DNA from: Pseudomonadota bacterium
Lineage (GTDB): Bacteria > Pseudomonadota > Gammaproteobacteria > Pseudomonadales > Azotimanducaceae
Assembly (NCBI GenBank): GCA_027621895.1
Contig: JAQCAK010000049.1
Coordinates: 1-9,405 of the forward strand
Length of the DNA: 9,405 nucleotides
Direction: 5' to 3'
Numbering within the stretch: position 1 is the stretch's first letter; each line of letters starts with the position of its first letter. The notes under the pieces are model-generated. The model was not told where the DNA came from. It made no database searches and saw nothing but the letters and a program-made list of their open reading frames with translations. Position numbers and translations under genes: made by a program. Below are positions 1 through 6,133 of the stretch, in pieces.

Positions 1-2
1 AC

Positions 3-908
3 AACGTGGCCAATATCCTTTTCTCCCAGGGCAAGGAGTCCGAGGCATTGAACGTCTACGACCAGATCATGGACGCGGACCCTCATTACCACAGTGCCTA
101 CTACCTCGCCGCCCGTATCAGCGAATCACGGGGCCGCCTGGATGAAGCAATCAACCAGTACACCCAGGCCTATGAACTGTCTCCCTCTGACCAGTACGCC
201 GTCCATGTTGCCAACCTGTATACGGATCTTGGCGAATATGACAAATCCTGGCAGTGGATCGACAGAATCGAGACCCCCGCGGAGCCGGTATCCCGAAGCT
301 GGGTCGAGTGGGTAAAGATCGCAGCACTCACCGCCGAGGGCCGTAAGCAGGAAGCGCTTCCGATGCAGAAGGCAAAGCTCACCACTGCCGACGAGATGCC
401 TGACAGTGCCTTTCACCAGGAAGACGCCGCGGCCGCGGCTTACCTGCTGGAGGACGTGGATCTGGCGATACACTATTTCGAGAAGGTGCCTGGCGGTATC
501 ACGCTGAAGCAAATGGACAACAGCAACCGCACTGATGCCATGTTCGGTGTGGCCTTCGCCTATCAGCAGCGAAATCAGCCCGAAAAAGCCGAGGCCGTGA
601 TTAACGACCTGCGCGAATTTCTGGCAGCCTGGCAGTCAGCAAACTTTCGACAGTCCAATCACTACTGGTACATGCAATCGAAACTCGCGTTACTGGAAGG
701 TGAGCCGAGGCTCGCGCTGGTTCACCTGCAGCGCGCAATCGATGAAGGCTGGCGCACCTATTGGCTGGTGCAGCATGAGCCGGTCTTTGCTCAACTTAAA
801 TCTGATCCTGCCTTTAGCCGCATGATCGCTGGTCTGGAAACCCGGATGGATATCATGCGGGAACAGCTGGCACTGGCTTCCACGTTTGAGACTGACTGGT
901 CAGGCTGA
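3..908 (+). CDS. TPR-repeat protein, 3' part only (N-terminus outside window)
   Basis: About 302 residues are visible and the frame is open to the left edge. The GTG at position 6 has no ribosome-binding site, so I treat the gene as truncated by the window, not as starting there. The visible part opens with tandem tetratricopeptide repeats: roughly residues 3-30, 31-63 (SAYYLAARISESRGRLDEA) and 64-92. Further helical-hairpin repeats follow around residues 140-165 and 178-205. The C-terminal tail (ALVHLQRAIDEGW, then HEPVFAQLKSDPAF) matches the end module often seen in TPR proteins with an N-terminal winged-helix, kinase or cyclase effector domain. TPRs are protein-binding scaffolds; any effector domain here would be upstream and unseen. 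No signal peptide or membrane segment lies in the visible part. The specific function is unknown; the family call is solid. Confidence 0.85.
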   Translation, partial: NVANILFSQGKESEALNVYDQIMDADPHYHSAYYLAARISESRGRLDEAINQYTQAYELSPSDQYAVHVANLYTDLGEYDKSWQWIDRIETPAEPVSRSWVEWVKIAALTAEGRKQEALPMQKAKLTTADEMPDSAFHQEDAAAAAYLLEDVDLAIHYFEKVPGGITLKQMDNSNRTDAMFGVAFAYQQRNQPEKAEAVINDLREFLAAWQSANFRQSNHYWYMQSKLALLEGEPRLALVHLQRAIDEGWRTYWLVQHEPVFAQLKSDPAFSRMIAGLETRMDIMREQLALASTFETDWSG

Positions 909-943
909 CCGCCGACCTGCTTGTCTAGCGACCTTCAACCCTG

Positions 944-976
944 TAAAAAAGCACTCTCAGGCCACTCTGAGGGAGT
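944..976 (-). terminator. possible intrinsic terminator reading leftward, between TPR and cupin genes
   Basis: On the minus strand an imperfect hairpin (arms ACTCCCTCAG and CTGAGAGT, loop AGTGGC, a two-base bulge) is followed two bases later by six T residues. This is the layout of a Rho-independent terminator directed leftward, towards the TPR gene. No minus-strand gene ends just upstream of it; the nearest, the acyl-CoA dehydrogenase, already has a stronger terminator at 1358-1391. It could stop antisense transcription, or be chance. Short stem, hence low confidence. Confidence 0.3.
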
Positions 977-991
977 CTGCAGGTACGCCAT

Positions 992-1336
992 ATGACTGAA
1001 AAAACAGCAACAACCAGCAAAGACTGGAAGGTTTTCGATCCGCAGGAACTGCTGGCCAAAGTGGCTGGCAGCGAGGCAAAGATTCACGAGTTCCTGCGGG
1101 TGCCAGCCCTGAGTGTCGCCATCTACCGACTGCCGAAAGGCAGCAAAGACATGCAGGCCCCGCACCTGGAAGACGAGGTTTACTACGTCATCGAGGGCAA
1201 GGCCCGCCTAAAGGTCGGCGAGAAGACCCATGATATCCACCCCGGCAGCGTCCTGTTCGTGCGGGCAACCATGGCCCATTCCTTTTTCGACATCGAGGAA
1301 GACCTGGTCGTCCTGGCATTCTTCGGATCCCGCTGA
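992..1336 (+). CDS. small single-domain cupin protein
   Basis: A 114-residue protein, the usual size of a one-domain cupin. Motif 1 is PHLEDEVYYVIEG (residues 57-69). Motif 2 spans PGSVLFV to MAHSF (residues 84-98). The likely metal ligands are His58, Glu62 and His96; the second histidine of the classic HxH is replaced by Glu60, as in the common H-x-E-D-E-V-Y-Y-V-x-E-G subgroup. No signal peptide, so cytoplasmic. The subgroup includes small metal-binding enzymes and sensors with many activities, so no substrate can be named. The ATG start has AGG at 981-983, eight bases upstream, supporting the start. An 83-base gap separates it from the TPR gene, so co-transcription is possible but unproven. 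A strong terminator follows at 1358-1391. Confidence 0.85.
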   Translation: MTEKTATTSKDWKVFDPQELLAKVAGSEAKIHEFLRVPALSVAIYRLPKGSKDMQAPHLEDEVYYVIEGKARLKVGEKTHDIHPGSVLFVRATMAHSFFDIEEDLVVLAFFGSR

Positions 1337-1340
1337 ATCC

Positions 1341-1391
1341 GGGGACAGTTTACTTTCAAAAAAAAGGGGACGTGATGTCCCCTTTTTTTTT
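1341..1391. repeat. REP-like element (RAYT-associated type), single copy here
   Basis: The stretch holds CCGGGGACAGTTTACTTTC (1339-1357), then an A-tract and the GGGGAC/GTCCCC hairpin. From memory, GGGGACAGTTTACTTT is a motif found repeatedly in gammaproteobacterial genomes beside REP-associated tyrosine transposase (RAYT, Y1_Tnp) genes and as isolated REP/MITE-like copies. The GGGGAC word occurs twice (1341-1346 and 1366-1371), and either copy can pair with GTCCCC at 1377-1382. No transposase is present in this window and no second copy is seen, so repeat status rests on recall. Confidence 0.4.
1358..1391. terminator. bidirectional intrinsic terminator between convergent cupin and acyl-CoA dehydrogenase genes
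   Basis: Eight A residues (1358-1365), a perfect six-base stem GGGGAC/GTCCCC (1366-1371 and 1377-1382) with the five-base loop GTGAT, then nine T residues (1383-1391). The A- and T-tracts also pair with each other, lengthening the stem. It reads as a terminator on either strand. It lies 21 bases after the cupin stop and 17 bases after the stop of the minus-strand acyl-CoA dehydrogenase, so it probably serves both. Confidence 0.9.
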
Positions 1392-1408
1392 GGTGCGGTC
1401 AGGCAGTC

Positions 1409-2659
1409 CTACCAGAGATCATACTTCTGCAGTTCAGCCCGGCCGACTACCATGTGATGCACTTCATCAGGACCATCCGCAAATCGCAGATGACGCATGT
1501 CGGTGTACATCTCTGCGAGTGGCGTCCACTGGGAAATACCGGCAGCACCATGGATCTGGATGGCATCGTCGATGATCTTGCAGACCCGGACCGGCACCAT
1601 GGCCTTGACGGCACTCACGTAAACCCGCGCTTCCTTGTTGCCCAGCACATCCATCGCCTTGGCGGCCTGCAGCACTGACAGCTTCATCGCGTTGATTTCG
1701 ATTCTCGCCATGGAGATAACTTCCAGGTTCTTGCCCAGCTTCGCAAGGGGCTTGCCGAAGGCCTCGCGGGTAGCGCCTCGCTTGACCATCAGTTCCAGCG
1801 CTTTCTCCGCCTTGCCGATGGAGCGCATACAGTGATGAATACGACCCGGGCCCAGGCGAACCTGGGAAATCTCGAAGCCGCGACCTTCACCCAGCAGGAT
1901 GTTTTCCTTGGGTACACGCACATTGTTGAAGCGCATGTGCATGTGTCCTCTCGGCGCATGATCGTGACCGAACACCTGCATGGCATCCAGGATCTCAACA
2001 CCCGGGGTATCCATGGGGACCAGTATCTGTGACTGCTGTTTTGAAGGCGCCGCATCGGGGCTGGTCTTCACCATCACGATCATGATCTTGCAGCGCGGGT
2101 CACCTGCACCGGAGATATAGAACTTCTCGCCGTTAATCACCCATTCATCGCCATCCAGCACGGCACTGGTCGAGATATTCTTGGCATCCGATGACGGCAG
2201 ACCGGGTTCGGTCATGACATAGGCCGATCGGATATCACCATTGAGCAGCGGCTTCAGCCATTTTTCTTTCTGATCCTCGGTACCCACTCGCTCCAGCACT
2301 TCCATGTTACCCGTATCCGGCGCACTGCAGTTGAGGGTCTCGGAAGCGAGTGGTGACTTGCCAAGCTCCGTCGCGATATAGGCGTAATCGAGGTTGGTCA
2401 GCCCCTCGCCGATTTCAGAATACCCCGGCAGGAAAAAGTTCCAAAGGCCGGATTCCTTGGCCTTGTTCTTTGCACCGTCCAGCAGTTCAAGCTGCTTCGG
2501 ATGCCAGGACCATCTGTCTTCCTTTTCCTTGTCGAGTGCAAAGAATTCTTCCGTGATCGGATCAACATTCTCTGCTATGTGCTTCTTAACCGCGTCCATC
2601 AGGGGCTGTGCCCGTTCGGACATGGCCAGTTGAAAAAGGTCTGCTTCCAGATCGGGCAT
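1409..2659 (-). CDS. acyl-CoA dehydrogenase, ACAD10/ACAD11-like
   Basis: A 416-residue FAD flavoenzyme of full family length. It oxidises an acyl-CoA to the 2-enoyl-CoA and passes electrons to electron-transferring flavoprotein. The mid-domain signature is NCSAPDTGNMEVL (about residues 109-121) followed by the flavin-contact segment AYVMTEPGLPSSDAKN. The C-terminal helical domain carries RLGPGRIHHCMR, ATREAFGKPL and QIHGAAGISQ. In the final motif FADGPDEVH the aspartate Asp395 aligns with the catalytic Glu of short-chain enzymes (YEGTxxIQ), as in the mammalian ACAD10/11 group. That group, and the related bacterial levulinate-pathway enzyme LvaC, act on 4-hydroxy (4-phospho) acyl-CoAs; substrate here is an inference. 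The partner kinase is not in the window. The ATG start has a strong GGGAGGG site just upstream. It is transcribed divergently from the TldD-like gene and cytoplasmic. Confidence 0.93.
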   Translation of the reverse strand: MPDLEADLFQLAMSERAQPLMDAVKKHIAENVDPITEEFFALDKEKEDRWSWHPKQLELLDGAKNKAKESGLWNFFLPGYSEIGEGLTNLDYAYIATELGKSPLASETLNCSAPDTGNMEVLERVGTEDQKEKWLKPLLNGDIRSAYVMTEPGLPSSDAKNISTSAVLDGDEWVINGEKFYISGAGDPRCKIMIVMVKTSPDAAPSKQQSQILVPMDTPGVEILDAMQVFGHDHAPRGHMHMRFNNVRVPKENILLGEGRGFEISQVRLGPGRIHHCMRSIGKAEKALELMVKRGATREAFGKPLAKLGKNLEVISMARIEINAMKLSVLQAAKAMDVLGNKEARVYVSAVKAMVPVRVCKIIDDAIQIHGAAGISQWTPLAEMYTDMRHLRFADGPDEVHHMVVGRAELQKYDLW

Positions 2660-2744
2660 GTTTCCCTCCCAGCTCTTGTTGTTGATGAATAAGGGTCCAG
2701 ACTACCACTCCTTATCGCACCAGGTCATCTGTACAGCCCGGAGT

Positions 2745-2775
2745 TTGAGACACCCGGCGCTACAAAGCGTAAAAT
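2745..2775 (+). promoter_or_regulatory. candidate sigma-70 promoter for the tldD-like/tldE-like operon
   Basis: TTGAGA (2745-2750) and TAAAAT (2770-2775) each match the -35 and -10 consensus well. Their spacing is 19 bases, longer than ideal. Transcription would begin near 2782, after the ATG at 2777 but before the ATG at 2807, which agrees with choosing 2807 as the start. The rest of the 117-base divergent gap (2660-2776) shows no clear minus-strand promoter to me. Confidence 0.4.
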
Positions 2776-2796
2776 CATGAAACACATACCCACATC

Positions 2797-2806
2797 AGGT
2801 TCCACC
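2797..2806 (+). promoter_or_regulatory. ribosome-binding site that decides the tldD-like start
   Basis: AGG at 2797-2799 lies seven bases before the ATG at 2807. The in-frame ATG at 2777 has no purine-rich site upstream (GCGTAAAATC precedes it). This favours 2807 over 2777. A third in-frame ATG lies at 2816. Confidence 0.5.
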
Positions 2807-4174
2807 ATGGGCAATATGAATGTACCCGCTGGCGTCGACTACTCGGAAGCGCGGCAGCATGAACTCAGGAAAACCCGCGTGGTCATGGTTGATGGCAACC
2901 TGACCGCGAATACGGAGACCAGCGAAGGCGGCAGCAGCGCCAGGGTCTTTAATCGTGGCTACTGGGGATTCGCCTCCGTACCCGACATGGACGACGCTGC
3001 AGCTGCAAGGGTGGCGAAAAAAGCCGCTGAGAACGCCCAGACCATGTGCCGGTTCGGTGATCAGCCGCGTATCGAGATGCCGACTGAGTTTCACGTGGGA
3101 GAGTATGGCTACAATGGCCGGCCTCCCATGTCCCAGAAAGAGACCATGGACCTCCTGGCAGAGCTGAACGGCTACTGCAAAAAAGAGTTCCCGCAGCTGA
3201 AGTCCGCGTCCTTTATCCTGGCCCAGGAAAATCACGAAAAACGGATCGCCAACAGCTTTGGCAGCCAGGGTTTGTCAACCATCAACCGGGCTGCCTTCTA
3301 TATCCTGTTTTCCGCAGAGGACAAGAACGGCCGGCCGGTAGAACTCATGGAAGCGGTCTCCGGCCGGGGCAACCTGGCAGACCTGGATCTCTCCGTGGAG
3401 TCCCTCGCCCCCAGGCTTCAGGAACTGCACCAGCACCTGCAGGCGAAGCGCGTCGCGGTACCTGCAAAGGGGGGAAAGAAAACCGTGATTATCGCTCCGC
3501 CACTGGCGGGCATGCTCGCCCACGAGGCGATGGGTCATCCCTGCGAGGCAGATCTGGTCCTGGGCGGTGCCGTCACCGGCAAGCTGGTTGGCCAGCCGAT
3601 CGCCAGTGAACTCGTGACCATGGTGGACCTGGCTCACAGCTACAACGGGGAGGAACTCATGATCCCGGTCTATGTGGATGATGAAGGAACGGTCGCAAAA
3701 GATGTCACCCTGATTGAAAAAGGCATCCTGAAGCAATTCATGTCCAGCCGTGAAACCGCCGCGAAACTGGGCATTGAGCCTACCGGAAACGCCAGGGCCT
3801 ATACATTCAATGACGAACCCCTGGTACGCATGCGCAACACCGCGATTCTGCCGGGCACCAGCAAACTCGAGGACATGATTGCCGACGTTGAAGACGGTTA
3901 CTACCTGCTTCGCACGGGCAACGGCCAGGCAGACTCAACGACCGAATTCATGTTCGGCATTGATCTCGCCTACGAGATTAAAAATGGCAAACTCGGCAGC
4001 GCCATCACAGACACCACTGTTTCAGGAACAGCCATCAATATGCTGAAGACTGTTGATGCGGTGTCTGACGATATGTACTGGGAGTGCAACGGCTATTGCG
4101 GGAAGAAACAGCCAATGGTCGTATCACTGGGTGGCCCCGCGCTGCGGGCGCAGGTCCATATCGGAGGCGAGTAG
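2807..4174 (+). CDS. TldD-like zinc metalloprotease (catalytic subunit, TldD/PmbA family)
   Basis: 455 residues from this start (465 from ATG 2777). The zinc-binding motif HEAMGH is at residues 239-244, the family's HExxxH form, followed by an acidic E-A-D segment. The conserved C-terminal Cys lies at residue 431 in NGYCGKKQP, before VVSLGGPALR. In E. coli, TldD with TldE (PmbA) forms a hollow protease that cuts small unfolded peptides, such as the microcin B17 leader and the CcdA antitoxin. The N-terminus starts directly at the first strand region and lacks most of the helix that usually precedes it in TldD proteins, so this looks like a paralogue group and not E. coli-type TldD. No signal peptide; cytoplasmic. 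Its stop codon directly abuts the ATG of the TldE-like gene. No precursor-peptide gene is visible nearby, so the substrate is unknown. Confidence 0.92.
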   Translation: MGNMNVPAGVDYSEARQHELRKTRVVMVDGNLTANTETSEGGSSARVFNRGYWGFASVPDMDDAAAARVAKKAAENAQTMCRFGDQPRIEMPTEFHVGEYGYNGRPPMSQKETMDLLAELNGYCKKEFPQLKSASFILAQENHEKRIANSFGSQGLSTINRAAFYILFSAEDKNGRPVELMEAVSGRGNLADLDLSVESLAPRLQELHQHLQAKRVAVPAKGGKKTVIIAPPLAGMLAHEAMGHPCEADLVLGGAVTGKLVGQPIASELVTMVDLAHSYNGEELMIPVYVDDEGTVAKDVTLIEKGILKQFMSSRETAAKLGIEPTGNARAYTFNDEPLVRMRNTAILPGTSKLEDMIADVEDGYYLLRTGNGQADSTTEFMFGIDLAYEIKNGKLGSAITDTTVSGTAINMLKTVDAVSDDMYWECNGYCGKKQPMVVSLGGPALRAQVHIGGE

Positions 4175-5455
4175 ATGGCTGTTGATCTGGAAAGGCTGGC
4201 AGAAGACGCGCTTGCCGCACTGAAAGCCGCCGGTTTCGAACACGCACAGGTTTCAGCGTCCGTATCCGAACTGGATGAGCTCAATATCAACCACAACGAA
4301 CCCAGCCTGCTACGCTCGACAGAGGATCACTCCCTGAGCCTGATGGGCATTATTGATGGCAGAAAGGCTTCCACCGCCCTCACTGACCTGAGCGAAGATG
4401 CGATTGCACAGGGTGTTGCGAGCCTGCTTGATCGCGCCCGACTTGCACCCCAGGACGATGCCAATGCGGTTTCGGAAAACCAACAGGGCCATTTCGAACA
4501 GGGCCCGGCGACCCCCGATGGTGATCTGATGGCGGCCAGGGTCAGCGAACTGCTGGAGTTCCGCAAGCGGGAGACTCCGAAAATGCAGATCGAGGAAGGC
4601 GGTGCGTCGCACCGATTCTCGAAAGGAATCCTGCTGACCACGGGCGGTACACGCCTGACTCGTGCCATTGGCTGCTATTCCCTGTCCGTGATGGGCACGG
4701 CGATAGACGGTGACCGGTCGAGCTCCTTCAACTATACCGGTGGTATTACCAATGACTTGTCCCAGGGGCATGCCAGCACGCTGTTTGGTATCGGCGACAT
4801 GCTCCGCGAGACCGAGCGCCAGATTGAAACGTCATCATTTGACGGCAACTTCAAGGGCGACATTATTCTTGCACCCACGGCGGTGGGTGACCTGCTGGGC
4901 TGGCTTATGGGACAGCTGCAGGACATGGCGCTGATATCCGACAACTCGATCTACCGGGACAAGGTCGGTGAAATGATTGCCAGCCAGTTGCTGAAGCTGA
5001 AAAGCCGCTTTGATGCACCGGGGCATGCCGCCTACACCGCAGACGGCTTTGTCACTCCACCGCTCACCCTGGTTGACCGGGGTCGACTGACCTGCCTCAT
5101 CCCTGGGCTGTACGGCAGCAGGAAGACCGGTATTGAGCACCGGCCAACCACTTCCGGCTGGGTTGTTGAGCCGGGGAAAACTCCTAAATCCGAACTCATT
5201 GCGGGTATTGATAAAGGCGCGATGGTCAACCGGCTCTCCATGGGATCACCCGGTGCGAACGGCGATTTCTCCGGCGTGATCAAGAACAGCTTCAAGATCG
5301 AGGGAGGCAGCTTGGGGGCCGCACTGACGGAAACGATGATCGCGGGCAACATGGCAGACATGCTGATGGACATCGTGGCTGTTTCAAGCGAACACCTGGA
5401 CCTGGGTGGAGAAAACTTCCCCTGGATCAGGATCAACAACCTGAGTTTTTCCTAG
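4175..5455 (+). CDS. TldE/PmbA-like partner subunit
   Basis: 426 residues, typical for TldE/PmbA. There is no HExxxH motif, as expected for the non-catalytic subunit that pairs with TldD. The N-terminal helix (DLERLAEDALAALKAAG, residues 4-20) leads into the first strand region. The C-terminal domain carries family hallmarks: LVDRGRLTCLIPGLYGSRK, then SPGANGDFSGVIKNSFKIEGG, then ETMIAGNMADMLMDI. The ATG follows the TldD-like stop TAG with no gap (TAG 4172-4174, ATG 4175). The site GGAGGCGAG inside the end of the upstream gene should drive translation, so the pair is probably made in matched amounts. In known complexes TldE shapes the chamber and does not cut. Cytoplasmic. A 127-base gap separates it from hpt. 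Call is secure; what the pair digests is not. Confidence 0.92.
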   Translation: MAVDLERLAEDALAALKAAGFEHAQVSASVSELDELNINHNEPSLLRSTEDHSLSLMGIIDGRKASTALTDLSEDAIAQGVASLLDRARLAPQDDANAVSENQQGHFEQGPATPDGDLMAARVSELLEFRKRETPKMQIEEGGASHRFSKGILLTTGGTRLTRAIGCYSLSVMGTAIDGDRSSSFNYTGGITNDLSQGHASTLFGIGDMLRETERQIETSSFDGNFKGDIILAPTAVGDLLGWLMGQLQDMALISDNSIYRDKVGEMIASQLLKLKSRFDAPGHAAYTADGFVTPPLTLVDRGRLTCLIPGLYGSRKTGIEHRPTTSGWVVEPGKTPKSELIAGIDKGAMVNRLSMGSPGANGDFSGVIKNSFKIEGGSLGAALTETMIAGNMADMLMDIVAVSSEHLDLGGENFPWIRINNLSFS

Positions 5456-5503
5456 GGCACAACTCAAGGCAGGCTGCCCGCTGTTACTCCGTGCGGCCCT
5501 GGT

Positions 5504-5531
5504 TTGACTTACCGGGGAAATCGGGCACACT
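5504..5531 (+). promoter_or_regulatory. candidate promoter for hpt
   Basis: TTGACT (5504-5509) is a five-of-six match to the -35 box. CACACT (5526-5531), 16 bases downstream, is a three-of-six -10 match. The -10 lies inside the left arm of the inverted repeat at 5522-5542. A separate promoter would let hpt be expressed independently of the protease genes. Confidence 0.35.
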
Positions 5532-5542
5532 GCCTGTGCCCG
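5522..5542. repeat. perfect 8-bp inverted repeat in the tldE-hpt gap
   Basis: CGGGCACA and TGTGCCCG form a perfect eight-base stem around the five-base loop CTGCC. No T-tract follows (TCTCCGGGCA comes next), so it is not a classical Rho-independent terminator. It overlaps the candidate hpt -10 box, so an operator or a leader-RNA hairpin are both possible. It could also act as a Rho-type or processing hairpin after the tldE-like gene. Confidence 0.55.
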
Positions 5543-5582
5543 TCTCCGGGCATCCTTCGCATTCAATCCGGGGTACTCTACT

Positions 5583-6131
5583 GTGTCAGTCGATCATTCC
5601 AGTTACCACGTCGAAGAACTGATATCCGCTATCGATATTTCGCGCCGCATCGGCACGCTCGCGCGGGAAATTGAGGGGCACTTCAAGGATACCGACAAGC
5701 TGGTGGTAGTGGGCCTGCTGCGGGGCTCCTTCATCTTTATCGCTGACCTGGTTCGGGAACTGAAACTGCCCGTAGAAGTGGATTTCATGGAGGTGTCCTC
5801 CTACGGTGACGCCATGGAATCTTCCAGAAACGTACGCATCATGAAAGACCTGCGCGGTGAGATCGAGAACATGGACGTGCTTATTGTTGAGGACATCATC
5901 GACACCGGCTTTACCATGGCCAATGTCACCAGCCTGTTGAAATCACGCAATCCCAGCCGCCTTGAGATCGCGACACTGCTGGACAAACCTTCCCGGAGGG
6001 AGGTTGAAGTCACGGCCCGGTGGGTCGGTTTCGAAATCCCCGACGAATTCGTTGTCGGCTATGGTATCGACTACGCACAGCGCAATCGCAACCTGCCTTA
6101 CATCGGCAAGGTTGTGCAGAACGGGAACTGA
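5583..6131 (+). CDS. hpt: hypoxanthine phosphoribosyltransferase
   Basis: 182 residues, the usual size. The enzyme joins hypoxanthine (often guanine too) to PRPP to give IMP or GMP in purine salvage, in the cytoplasm. Motifs, in order: the pyrophosphate loop LLRGS (residues 45-49), the flexible catalytic loop SSYGD (72-76), and the PRPP loop VLIVEDIIDTG (99-109) with its acidic pair Glu103-Asp104. Then come LLDKPSRR and the C-terminal DEFVVGYGIDYAQ and LPYIGKV, which hold the purine base. The pattern follows E. coli Hpt closely. The start is a GTG preceded by a weak GGGG at 5570-5573; no in-frame ATG fits better. It ends two bases before the next gene, so hpt and the PQQ dehydrogenase are probably one transcript. 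Confidence 0.97.
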   Translation: MSVDHSSYHVEELISAIDISRRIGTLAREIEGHFKDTDKLVVVGLLRGSFIFIADLVRELKLPVEVDFMEVSSYGDAMESSRNVRIMKDLRGEIENMDVLIVEDIIDTGFTMANVTSLLKSRNPSRLEIATLLDKPSRREVEVTARWVGFEIPDEFVVGYGIDYAQRNRNLPYIGKVVQNGN

Positions 6132-6133
6132 CC

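Noticed and set aside
2729..2736. CTGTACAG palindrome in the divergent gap, considered as a LexA-type SOS box
   Set aside because: A LexA box needs CTGT and ACAG eight bases apart; here they touch. Eight-base palindromes are common by chance.
5491..5622. GTG-started frame of about 43 codons in the tldE-hpt gap, considered as a peptide substrate of TldD/TldE
   Set aside because: It has no ribosome-binding site, runs into the hpt coding region, and shows no leader/core peptide pattern.
6020..6133. upstream extension of the PQQ dehydrogenase frame from ATG 6020
   Set aside because: It lies wholly within hpt, and would bury the clear N-terminal membrane anchor that begins at ATG 6134.
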